Position numbers and translations under genes: made by a program. A stretch of 64,000 nt of DNA from contig NZ_JH815198.1 of the NCBI RefSeq assembly GCF_000296445.1, forward strand, positions 436,501 through 500,500, read 5' to 3'. This document shows, piece after piece, positions 19,267-26,953 of the stretch. Position 1 is the stretch's first letter. Each line of letters opens with the position of its first letter. This stretch comes from Slackia piriformis YIT 12062. Its GTDB lineage: Bacteria; Actinomycetota; Coriobacteriia; Coriobacteriales; Eggerthellaceae. The notes below the pieces were generated by a model. That model made no database searches, was not told the DNA's origin, and saw nothing but the letters and a program-made list of their open reading frames with translations.

Positions 19267-20187
19267 ATGACAGACATCAACTTCCACGGTGTTATCCCCC
19301 CGGTTGTCATTCCGCTGACCGAGGAGCGCACGCTTGACCTCGAGGCGCTCGAGCGCTCCATCAACCGCATGATCGATGCGGGCGTCGACGGCCTGTTCTT
19401 CCTGGGCTCCAGTGGTGAGGTTGCATTTTTGACCGATGCTCAGCGTTATCACGTGCTGCAGGAGGCCGTCGCCATGGTTCATGGCCGCGTTCCTGTTCTC
19501 GCGGGCATCATCGACATGGAAACCCTGCGTGTCGTCGACCAGGCGAAGCGTGCGACGGGCTACGGTGTTGACGCGCTCGTTGCTACCGCTCCGTTCTACG
19601 CGCTTGGCGGCCCGAAGGAGACCGAGCGTCATTTCCGTGCCATTCGCGAGCATACCGACCTGCCTCTGTTCGCATATGACCTTCCGGTCTGCGTTCATAC
19701 GAAGCTTGATCCCACGATGCTCGTGCGCCTGGGCACCGACGGCGTCATCCAGGGCGTTAAGGACTCCTCCGGCGATGACGTCTCCTTCCGCTGGCTCTGC
19801 CTTGAAAACGAGGACGCCGGCCATCCGCTGCAGATTTTCACCGGCCACGAGGTCGTCGTCGACGGCGCCTACATGTGCGGTGCGGACGGCTCCGTTCCCG
19901 GCCTTGCGAACATCGACCCTCACAGCTATGTCGAGCAGTGGCGTGCCTATCAGGCGGGCGATTGGGATAAGGTCCGCGAAATCCAGGACCACCTTGCGCG
20001 CCTGATGTTCGTTACCCGCGTCGTCAAGGCCACGGTCGGCTTCGGCGCAGGCGTCGGCGCGTTCAAGACTGCTCTGTGGCAGATGGGCGTGTTCAACACG
20101 AACCAGATGCGCGAGCCTGTCCAGAAGCTCGAGGGCGAGGATGTCGAGGCTATTCGTCGCGTTCTTGAGCGCGAGGGCATGCTGTAA
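19267..20187 (+). CDS. nanA: DapA-family aldolase, probable N-acetylneuraminate lyase
   Basis: A 306-residue TIM-barrel class I aldolase. The Schiff-base lysine is Lys165 (GVKDSSGD) and the catalytic tyrosine is Tyr137 (FAYDLPV), the positions used by Escherichia coli NanA. The substrate-carboxylate loop is GSSGE at 47-51. Such enzymes split sialic acid into pyruvate and N-acetylmannosamine. The family also holds dihydrodipicolinate synthases and sugar-acid aldolases, and KDSSGD is not diagnostic. The assignment to sialic acid rests mostly on the immediate neighbours, a ROK kinase and NanE, which form a tight operon (4-nt and 3-nt gaps). The start ATG 19267 is family-like. Confidence 0.8.
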   Translation: MTDINFHGVIPPVVIPLTEERTLDLEALERSINRMIDAGVDGLFFLGSSGEVAFLTDAQRYHVLQEAVAMVHGRVPVLAGIIDMETLRVVDQAKRATGYGVDALVATAPFYALGGPKETERHFRAIREHTDLPLFAYDLPVCVHTKLDPTMLVRLGTDGVIQGVKDSSGDDVSFRWLCLENEDAGHPLQIFTGHEVVVDGAYMCGADGSVPGLANIDPHSYVEQWRAYQAGDWDKVREIQDHLARLMFVTRVVKATVGFGAGVGAFKTALWQMGVFNTNQMREPVQKLEGEDVEAIRRVLEREGML

Positions 20188-20191
20188 GCCT

Positions 20192-21166
20192 ATGGACCTC
20201 GGAGCGAAAACATCATCTTTCGCCTCATGTGCCACCGCGAATGACTATCCATTCGCGGTGGTTTCTGTTGATGTGGGCGGAACGAAAATAGCCTGTGCAC
20301 TCATGCGCTATGAATCGGCGGACGCTGCGCCGCAGGACGTATGGAATAAATCCGTGCCCACCGAGGCGTCTCGCGGCGGCGCGGCGGTGCTCGAGAGCAT
20401 TGTCGGCGTTGCGGCGGCGGCTACGGAGGCTTCCGCCCGTCTGGGCCTGAAGGTCTTAGGTATCGGTGTCGGCACGGCGGGCAGGGTCGATGCGAAGACC
20501 GGATCTATCGCCTACGCCAATGAAATCATGCCCGGCTGGACCGGGCAGCCGGTGGCGCAGCGTCTGCGTGACGCTTTCGGGCTCCCCGTGGCCGTGCTTG
20601 GCGACGTTCAGGCCCATGCGCTCGGCGAGGCTCGCTGGGGCGCGGCGCACGGCGCGCAGACGTGTATTGTCATGGCTCCGGGCACAGGGCTTGGCGGCGG
20701 CATTATTGTCAACGGGCGAATCGTGCGAGGCTGTCACGGTTTCGCGGGCGAGATCGGAGCGACGCCGAATACGTTGCGTGCAGGGGACGGAAACCTCGAA
20801 TCGGTTGCATCGGGGAGCGGAATCGAGGCCCGTTATCGTGCCCTGACGGGGCGCTCCTTGAGCGGCGCGGACATTTCTTCTCGTGCAAACGACGGTGAAG
20901 AAGCCGCCATCGAAGTCATTTCGAACGCAGGCCGGTCTTTGGGCATTGCGCTTGCGGGCTGGGTGAACATGCTCGACCCCGAGATGGCGGTTGTTTCGGG
21001 GTCGGTCGTGAAGGCGGGCCCTCTTTGGCGCAATGCGCTGCAGGAGGCTTTTGCCTCGCATGCTCCCGAAGTGCAGTCGAAGCTTCCCATCGTCGATGCC
21101 GCTTTGGGCTCCAACGCGCCTTTGGTCGGTGCTGCGGAAAATCTGCTGGACTCCTTGAAAGGGTAG
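20192..21166 (+). CDS. nanK: ROK-family sugar kinase, probable N-acetylmannosamine kinase
   Basis: A 324-residue cytosolic kinase. The phosphate-binding motif is VDVGGTKIACAL and the ROK signature region is APGTGLGGGIIVNGRIVRGCHGFAGEIG. No DNA-binding domain is present, so it is a kinase and not a ROK repressor. The CxCGxxGC zinc motif that normally follows the conserved His is missing: the sequence reads LRAGDGNLESVASG. The expected step is ATP-dependent phosphorylation of N-acetylmannosamine at O6. It starts 4 nt after nanA. ATG 20192 gives an N-terminus of about 22 residues before the core; a later GTG is possible. Confidence 0.82.
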   Translation: MDLGAKTSSFASCATANDYPFAVVSVDVGGTKIACALMRYESADAAPQDVWNKSVPTEASRGGAAVLESIVGVAAAATEASARLGLKVLGIGVGTAGRVDAKTGSIAYANEIMPGWTGQPVAQRLRDAFGLPVAVLGDVQAHALGEARWGAAHGAQTCIVMAPGTGLGGGIIVNGRIVRGCHGFAGEIGATPNTLRAGDGNLESVASGSGIEARYRALTGRSLSGADISSRANDGEEAAIEVISNAGRSLGIALAGWVNMLDPEMAVVSGSVVKAGPLWRNALQEAFASHAPEVQSKLPIVDAALGSNAPLVGAAENLLDSLKG

Positions 21167-21169
21167 AAG

Positions 21170-21838
21170 ATGCATCCTTTGATCGAACAACTTCGCGGCA
21201 AGCTCATTGTGAGCTGCCAGGCGTACATGGGAGAACCTATGCGCCATCCCGAGACCATGGCCCAGATTGCGCGTGCGGCCGAATTGGGCGGCGCAGCCGC
21301 TATTCGCTGCCAGGGCCTTTCCGATATCGCGGCCATCAAGGGTCGGGTAGAAATCCCCGTGATCGGCCTGTGGAAAGAAGGTCACGAAGGCGTCTATATC
21401 ACGCCGTCCGTGCGTCATGCACGCGCCTGCATCGCCGCAGGTTCCGATATCGTAGCCATCGATGCGACGGGTCGTTTGCGTCCCGACGGGTCGACCTTCG
21501 AAGACACGGTGGAGGCCGTGCGCGGAGAGACGCTCGTCATGGCCGATTGCGCATGCATGGATGACGTGCATCGTGCTGTTGCCGCGGGCGTGGATATCGT
21601 TTCCACCACCATGGCCGGTTATGCGCCCGGCCGCGAGAAGACGGAGGGTCCCGACCTCGATTTCGTGCGCGAAGCAGTGGCCGTCGCCGGCGATACGCCG
21701 GTGTTTTGCGAAGGCCGCGTGCATACGCCGGCTCAGGCTCGTGAGGCGCTCGATGCCGGCGCATTCGCCGTGGTCGTGGGAACCGCCATCACTCATCCTA
21801 CGAGCATTACGGGCTGGTTCTGCAACGCTATGTCGTAG
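21170..21838 (+). CDS. nanE: N-acetylmannosamine-6-phosphate 2-epimerase
   Basis: A 222-residue TIM-barrel protein of the NanE family. It converts N-acetylmannosamine-6-phosphate into N-acetylglucosamine-6-phosphate. Typical stretches are LRGKLIVSCQA, GLWKEGHEGVYITPS, AIDATGRLRPDG and VFCEGRVHTPAQA. This is the most specific marker of sialic acid or N-acetylmannosamine catabolism in the window. The next enzymes (NagA, NagB) are not in this window. It starts 3 nt after nanK. Confidence 0.93.
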   Translation: MHPLIEQLRGKLIVSCQAYMGEPMRHPETMAQIARAAELGGAAAIRCQGLSDIAAIKGRVEIPVIGLWKEGHEGVYITPSVRHARACIAAGSDIVAIDATGRLRPDGSTFEDTVEAVRGETLVMADCACMDDVHRAVAAGVDIVSTTMAGYAPGREKTEGPDLDFVREAVAVAGDTPVFCEGRVHTPAQAREALDAGAFAVVVGTAITHPTSITGWFCNAMS

Positions 21839-21880
21839 GGCAGATGGGGCTCTAGGGCTTTTGTTCTATAGGATCGGATA

Positions 21881-21914
21881 AATCGGCCGCAGGCAATTGC
21901 GCCTGCGGCCGATT
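21881..21914. terminator. Terminator between convergent nanE and the next gene
   Basis: A 14-bp perfect stem (21881-21894 with 21901-21914) with a 6-nt loop. CTGTTT follows on the plus strand. It lies between two convergent genes and may act in both directions. Confidence 0.85.
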
Positions 21915-21918
21915 CTGT

Positions 21919-23250
21919 TTATAGGGAGGCATTTTCTAGAATGAAGAATTCCTCCTGGCTCGGTTGCCATCTTTTTTCGAGAGGATCCAGCGTATCGTCG
22001 AAGCGCCGTGCTTCCGTTTCATCGATATCCATGACGGAGCTGTATCGGTAAGTCCAGTCTTTCGTTTCGAGGGCTCCCTTGACGAGCTCTTTGACCAATA
22101 GTGCCGCGGGGAAGCTCCCGTCTTCCATGTGCACGTTGTGTTTCTTGCAGCTGACGAACCCGCTGCTGACGTAGTTTGCGGGGTTTCCCAGGATGACGAT
22201 CGTGTCGTACCCAAGTTCACGCGCTCGTTCGAACGAACGCTCCATCAGCGCTTTTCCATATCCTTTTCGTTGATGATGCGGGTGTATTGCGATCGGTCCA
22301 AAGGTGAGGATGTTTTTCACTTTTCCCGATTCGTCGGTCAGCGTCGCTTTCGTATACATGATGCTTCCGACGATCACGCCGTCCTTTTCAGCGACGAGGT
22401 CGAGCTCGGGAAGAAAATCCTCGTGGGAGCGCATGAGCCGCACGAGGTAGTGTTCGAAGCATCCGGGAACGTAATGGTTGTTGAAGGCCTCGCGAATCAG
22501 CTTTTCAACCTGCTCGCGGTCGGTTTCGCGTTCTTCGCGGACGATGAGCGCCTGGGGGCTTTCCGCGTATGTCGCCATGATGCGCTCTGACCACGAGATA
22601 ATCATGTCGCAGAGCGTGTCGACGGAATATGTCCGAAGAGCTTCCTCATCGCATCCGATGCGCAAAATGTCCGCCTCTTCGTTCCAGCCTCGGCTTTCGA
22701 GGATGTGTTCGAGCTCGGCACGGGAGTGCGGGTAGTTTGACCCTTGCGCGAAGCAATGGGCCTGCATGGCGAAGACCGCGTTCTTGAAAAGCGCCTTCGT
22801 CGCATCGTGGTTCTGATCGGGGTTTTGCATCGAGTCGAACGCGCAAAGGTGGCAGGCGGCGTGATAGAGGCCCGCTGCGCCGATCGCGGCAGCCTGACAT
22901 GCCTCGCTTTTCGTCGGCGCTTCGACGATATCGAGAAGCGATCCATGCAACGCTTTCGTGTCGCTGACGAACCAGAACAGCTCGTGGCGCGGCCATGCGG
23001 CCAGGGCTGCTCGGCTGCCGACGAATCCGCATGCGAGGTCGCTTCGCTCCATTGTCGCTACGATTTCGCGATATTGTCTGATTATGCTTGCGTCAAGCAT
23101 ATCGAATATGGCGACGAAGTCGATATCGCTCTCATTGCGGGCTTCGCCTCGTGCGCGGCTTCCCTGCATTCCCGCAAACACGAGATGGTCGCCGAAGTGC
23201 GCTTGGAGTTTTTCCAGGAGCGTTTCGCTCCACTGTTCGGTATCTATCAT
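21919..23250 (-). CDS. Nucleotidyltransferase-like protein fused to a GNAT acetyltransferase
   Basis: A 443-residue protein. Residues about 1-120 hold a minimal nucleotidyltransferase motif, GSRARGEARNESDIDFVAIF (Gly-Ser then Asp-x-Asp). Residues about 120-225 are helical and HEPN-like. Residues about 240-443 form a GNAT acetyltransferase: FGPIAIHPHHQRKGYGKALM is the acetyl-CoA loop, followed by LGNPANYVSSGF. Each module is known alone; the combination suggests modification of a small molecule or protein, but I cannot name a substrate. ATG 23250 has AAAGG nine nt upstream; the frame extends upstream without support. It is divergent from the fumarase genes. Confidence 0.75.
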   Translation of the reverse strand: MIDTEQWSETLLEKLQAHFGDHLVFAGMQGSRARGEARNESDIDFVAIFDMLDASIIRQYREIVATMERSDLACGFVGSRAALAAWPRHELFWFVSDTKALHGSLLDIVEAPTKSEACQAAAIGAAGLYHAACHLCAFDSMQNPDQNHDATKALFKNAVFAMQAHCFAQGSNYPHSRAELEHILESRGWNEEADILRIGCDEEALRTYSVDTLCDMIISWSERIMATYAESPQALIVREERETDREQVEKLIREAFNNHYVPGCFEHYLVRLMRSHEDFLPELDLVAEKDGVIVGSIMYTKATLTDESGKVKNILTFGPIAIHPHHQRKGYGKALMERSFERARELGYDTIVILGNPANYVSSGFVSCKKHNVHMEDGSFPAALLVKELVKGALETKDWTYRYSSVMDIDETEARRFDDTLDPLEKRWQPSQEEFFILENASL

Positions 23251-23467
23251 GGGGTTTTCGCCTTTCTTATATGCCATGGCACACGTCGGTTTTTCGGAAG
23301 GGAAACGCCTGCCTGGGATTTCCCTGTTTGACCACGGCGTCGCATCTTTCGGTCGAGTACAGGGGCTGTATAGTATATCTGACGCTTGCGATTGCTTCGT
23401 CTCGGTCTCGTGATGCGAAAACCGTTCGGTTTTCGCAAGGGGCGGCGTTTGCATGCGGCAAGCGGGT

Positions 23468-23473
23468 TATACT
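23468..23473 (+). promoter_or_regulatory. -10 element (TATACT) just upstream of the fumarase start
   Basis: TATACT ends 8 nt before the ATG at 23482, so transcription would begin at or within 3 nt of the start codon. No ribosome binding site is visible. This suggests a leaderless mRNA. No good -35 is seen. Confidence 0.45.
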
Positions 23474-23481
23474 ATTGCGCT

Positions 23482-24372
23482 ATGGATACTTTCGAAATCA
23501 TCACCAAAGAAGATGTTGCCCGCGTAGTGTACGAGGCCATTCCCCGGATAGCGTGCGAACTGCCGAATGACGTGCTCGCGGCCCTCGAAGCGGCCCGTAC
23601 GGCCGAGGGCGACACCCGTGGCACCATCGTGCTCGACCATCTGCTTCAAAACGCCGATATCGCGCGACGCGATCGCGTGCCCATATGCCAGGACACAGGC
23701 ACGGTATGGGTCTGCCTCGAGGTCGGTCCCGACGTGGCGGTGCCAGGCGACGTGTTCGCCGACGTCGACGAGGCCGTTGCCCGGGCGTATACGGAGGCGC
23801 GTTTGCGCAAAAGCGTGGTACGTGATGCGCTGTTCGACCGCGCCAACACCGGCGATAACACGCCCGCATTCACCGACATTCATTTCGTGGACACCCCTGG
23901 CGCTCGCGTGCATGTTCTGCTGAAAGGCGGCGGTTCCGATAATGCTTCGCGCGTGGTCATGCTTACGCCCGGTTCGGGGCGGGAGGGCGTCGTGCGCGAG
24001 ATTATGGAATGCGTGCGCGCGAAGGCGGCGAATGCTTGTCCGCCGCTTGTGATCGGTGTGGGCGTGGGCTCGACGTTCGACAAAGTGGCGTCTTTGGCCA
24101 AAACGGCTCTTCTACGTCCTGTGGGTAAGCGCTCAGGCGACGACCGCATTGCAGCGTTCGAAGAAGAACTGCTCGATATGGTGAATGCCACGGGCATGGG
24201 TCCTGGGGCGCTCGGCGGTAAGACGCTTGCCCTCGATGTCCATGTCGAAACTGCTCCCTGCCATATCGCCGCATTGCCTCTTGCCATCAACATGGGCTGC
24301 TCGGCCATGAGGCGTGCGACGGTGGAGCTTACGTGCGAGCCTTTGGCATTTCGCGCGCAGGGAGGGAAGTGA
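23482..24372 (+). CDS. Fumarate hydratase class I, alpha subunit (TtdA/FumA N-terminal type)
   Basis: A 296-residue oxygen-sensitive [4Fe-4S] hydro-lyase subunit that interconverts fumarate and malate with the beta subunit. Typical features are PICQDTGTVWVCLEVGPDV (first cluster Cys), HFVDTPGARVHVLLKGGGSDN and GPGALGGKTLALDV. The L-tartrate dehydratase alpha subunit is the close alternative. The start MDTFEIITKEDVARVV matches the family. There is no ribosome binding site, and a -10 element sits immediately upstream. The beta subunit follows after 1 nt. Confidence 0.9.
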   Translation: MDTFEIITKEDVARVVYEAIPRIACELPNDVLAALEAARTAEGDTRGTIVLDHLLQNADIARRDRVPICQDTGTVWVCLEVGPDVAVPGDVFADVDEAVARAYTEARLRKSVVRDALFDRANTGDNTPAFTDIHFVDTPGARVHVLLKGGGSDNASRVVMLTPGSGREGVVREIMECVRAKAANACPPLVIGVGVGSTFDKVASLAKTALLRPVGKRSGDDRIAAFEEELLDMVNATGMGPGALGGKTLALDVHVETAPCHIAALPLAINMGCSAMRRATVELTCEPLAFRAQGGK

Positions 24373-24373
24373 G

Positions 24374-24907
24374 ATGGCAACACCCAGGAATTTGTCTTTG
24401 CCGCTCGATAGGGAAGAGCTCAAGACGCTGCGCGCGGGCGATGCGTGCCTGCTTTCCGGCGAGATGTTCATGCTGCGCGATGCGGGGCATATCCGCCTGG
24501 TCGCCGAACTTGAAGAACAGGGGTCTCTTCCTTACGGGCTCGATGGCGCGACTATTTTCTACGCCGGCCCTTCGCCCGCCGCGGCAGGTCGTCCGTTCGG
24601 GGCAGTCGGTCCCACCACGGCCTCTCGCATGGATTTCGCGGCGCCGCGTCTGCATCGTGCCGGCGTTGTGGCGACGATCGGGAAAGGCGTGAGAAGCGCC
24701 GAGGTCGCTCGGGCCTGTCAAGAGACCGGCTCGGTGTACTTCGTGGCAACGGGTGGCGCGGCGGCATTGCTGGCGCAGTGCGTCATTGCCGGGCATGTTG
24801 TTGCCTACGACGATCTCGGTACGGAAGCTTTACGCCGTATAGAGGTTTGTGACCTGCCTGTATTCGTGGGAATCGATACTCAAGGAGACTGCATATATGA
24901 CTGCTGA
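24374..24907 (+). CDS. Fumarate hydratase class I, beta subunit (TtdB/FumA C-terminal type)
   Basis: A 177-residue partner of the alpha subunit that completes the active site. Typical stretches are GPTTASRMD, TIGKGV and YFVATGGAAALLA. It is translated from ATG 24374 with GGAGGG at 24361-24366. Its 3' end overlaps the likely tmk start by 11 nt, so the fumarase and nucleotide/DNA genes may be co-transcribed. Confidence 0.92.
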   Translation: MATPRNLSLPLDREELKTLRAGDACLLSGEMFMLRDAGHIRLVAELEEQGSLPYGLDGATIFYAGPSPAAAGRPFGAVGPTTASRMDFAAPRLHRAGVVATIGKGVRSAEVARACQETGSVYFVATGGAAALLAQCVIAGHVVAYDDLGTEALRRIEVCDLPVFVGIDTQGDCIYDC

Positions 24908-25823
24908 GACCACGGGCTGCCTCCGAAAAGCGGCCGTTTCGCCTACGGAGGCAGCCTCGGACATGCATGAACTATACGGTGTATATAATGATATTTCCGC
25001 TCATGGCGCAGGCTGTTCATGCAATGCGGCAAAGCAGCAGGGGCAAGACGGGGAATACGCCGAGGACGCGTCCGACCCGGTGCATCGCGGCGTGTTCGTC
25101 ACCTTCGAAGGAGGCGAAGGGGCGGGAAAGACCACGCATATATCGATCCTTGCCGAAGTGCTCGAGTCCCTGGGGCGAGAGGTTGTCAGGCTGCGCGAGC
25201 CGGGTGGCACTTCGATCGGGGAGAGCCTTCGCTCCATCGTGCTCGATCCCTCCAACAAGGCGATGTGCGATGAATGCGAGCTTCTTATCTATGAAGCGGC
25301 GCGTGCCCAGATAGTCCACGAGGTGATCGCCCCGTCGCTTGATCGAGGCGCTGTCGTGCTGTGCGATCGCTTCTACGATTCCACGGTGGCCTACCAAGGC
25401 GGTGGGCGCGGCATGGACGCGCTTTTCATCGATCGGGCGAACGCCTTCGCATGCCAGGGCGTCCGTCCCGACCGCACGATTTTGCTCGTGCCGCCAAGCG
25501 TTGAAGACGGCCTTGATAGGGCCGTCCAGTTCGGCCAGGCCGACCGCCTCGAATCGGAGAGTGCGCGTTTTCACGAGCGCGTGCGCGCAGCGTTTGCCAC
25601 GTTGTCTCGCAACGACTCGCAGCGCGTCCGCACGGTCGAATCCGCCTCTGCGATATCGGATACGGCGCGAGCCGTCTTCTGCGAGCTGCGCGACCTCTTT
25701 CCGTTCGAGGCCTTTCTTCGCGACGAGACGTTCTTCAAGCGGTTCGACGCGTACGCAGGCCGAGGCGAAAAAGCCATCTTTGGCGGGGGCTGCGCGTCTT
25801 TTTCCGATAAGGAGGTGCGCTGA
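24897..25823 (+). CDS. tmk: Thymidylate kinase with unusual N-terminal extension
   Basis: It phosphorylates dTMP to dTDP. The P-loop is TFEGGEGAGKTTH, the DR(F/Y) motif is LCDRFYDST and the LID arginine lies in QADRLESES. The protein would be 308 residues from ATG 24897 (AAGGAG at 24880-24885), against about 210 for the family. About 61 extra residues precede the kinase core and about 40 follow it. In-frame ATG 24963 and GTG 25080 are alternatives; the GTG would give a family-like start two residues before GVFVTF. An inverted repeat (24916-24926 with 24945-24955) and a TATAAT at 24984-24989 fall in the extension and favour a later start. The stop overlaps the holB start by one base. Confidence 0.9.
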   Translation: MTAETTGCLRKAAVSPTEAASDMHELYGVYNDISAHGAGCSCNAAKQQGQDGEYAEDASDPVHRGVFVTFEGGEGAGKTTHISILAEVLESLGREVVRLREPGGTSIGESLRSIVLDPSNKAMCDECELLIYEAARAQIVHEVIAPSLDRGAVVLCDRFYDSTVAYQGGGRGMDALFIDRANAFACQGVRPDRTILLVPPSVEDGLDRAVQFGQADRLESESARFHERVRAAFATLSRNDSQRVRTVESASAISDTARAVFCELRDLFPFEAFLRDETFFKRFDAYAGRGEKAIFGGGCASFSDKEVR

Positions 25824-26953
25824 TGTCCGATGCGTTCGACGGCATTATCGGCCAGCCGAAGGTGCGCGAGTTTCTTCGTTCGTGCGTGTCGTCCGACCGC
25901 GTGAGCCATGCGTATCTGTTTTGCGGGCCTGCGGGATCGAACAAAACCCAGGCCGCCTATGCGTTTGCGCGCGCTATCCTCTGCGAAGGCGATCCGTGCG
26001 CGGATTGTGAAGGCTGCACGTCTCAGGCGTGTCGTCACATCGTGCGTAAAGCCCATCCCGACGTGCACTACCTTGCGCCGGAGGGCGCGCAGGGCTACGT
26101 GGTCGATCAGATACGCGACGTCATGGCCGATACGCTGCTGGCCCCCATCCAGGCGAAGCGCAAGGTGTACATCATCGACCGCGTCGATCTTTTGGGGACC
26201 GCCGCCGCAAACGCGTTTCTCAAAACGCTCGAGGAGCCTCCATCGGATGTGGTGCTTATCCTGCTCGGCCGTACGCGCGAAAGCGTGCTTCCCACCATCG
26301 TATCGCGCTGTCAGGTGGTTCCTTTTCGCCATATACCGGCAAGCGAGGCTGCGGGAATTCTCGTTCAAAACACGGGATGCACGCTGCCCGAAGCCTCCAT
26401 TGCCATCGAGGCGTGCGGCGGATCTATCACCAAGGCGGCGGATTTTCTTCGTTCCAAGGAGCGTGCTCGGTTGCGGCTGACCATGACGCAGGCGCTTGCA
26501 TCGCTTGCTCGCGCCGACGACCTTGACGTGCTCGGCTACGCCGCAGAAATCGTTCTCGCATCGAAAGCTCCGCTCGACCAGGTTCGTCGAGAACAGGAGC
26601 GCGTCTTGGATGAGCGGTCGGAGTTCTTGCAGAAGTCGGCTCTGAAAACGCTCGAAACGCGCCATAAACGCGCTTTGTCGCAAGCGAGCTTCGAGCTTTT
26701 GCGTCAGATGACGAGCGTGGCGAAATCGTGGCTGAGGGATGTGGAGATGATCTGCTCGGGCGCCGAGCGCCTCGTGATAAACGTGGACTGTCTCGACGCG
26801 CTTCGCGATTGCGCAGAGCGCACCGATCTTGCGCGGGTTTGCCGTGCTTTGATGCGCGTGCAAGCGGCCGACGAGGCCATCTCGTATAATGTCTCCCCGC
26901 AAGTGAGCATCGAAGCTATGCTTTTTGAGATAAGAGAGGAACTGTATGCCTAA
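25823..26953 (+). CDS. holB: DNA polymerase III delta' subunit
   Basis: A 376-residue clamp-loader subunit. The N-terminal AAA+ fold starts FDGIIGQPKVREFL. Its P-loop is degenerate (GPAGSNKT), as is common in delta'. Four zinc-type cysteines are present (CADCEGCTSQAC). The LEEPPSDVVLILL strand and the SRC motif (VSRCQVVPF), which supplies the arginine finger, are clear. It overlaps tmk by 1 nt and ricT by 8 nt, giving the widespread tmk-holB-ricT order. Confidence 0.92.
   Translation: MSDAFDGIIGQPKVREFLRSCVSSDRVSHAYLFCGPAGSNKTQAAYAFARAILCEGDPCADCEGCTSQACRHIVRKAHPDVHYLAPEGAQGYVVDQIRDVMADTLLAPIQAKRKVYIIDRVDLLGTAAANAFLKTLEEPPSDVVLILLGRTRESVLPTIVSRCQVVPFRHIPASEAAGILVQNTGCTLPEASIAIEACGGSITKAADFLRSKERARLRLTMTQALASLARADDLDVLGYAAEIVLASKAPLDQVRREQERVLDERSEFLQKSALKTLETRHKRALSQASFELLRQMTSVAKSWLRDVEMICSGAERLVINVDCLDALRDCAERTDLARVCRALMRVQAADEAISYNVSPQVSIEAMLFEIREELYA

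Noticed and set aside
19267-20187. Dihydrodipicolinate synthase (dapA)
   Set aside because: The fold is shared, but the tight operon with a ROK kinase and NanE, and the Tyr137/Lys165 numbering, favour a NanA-type aldolase.
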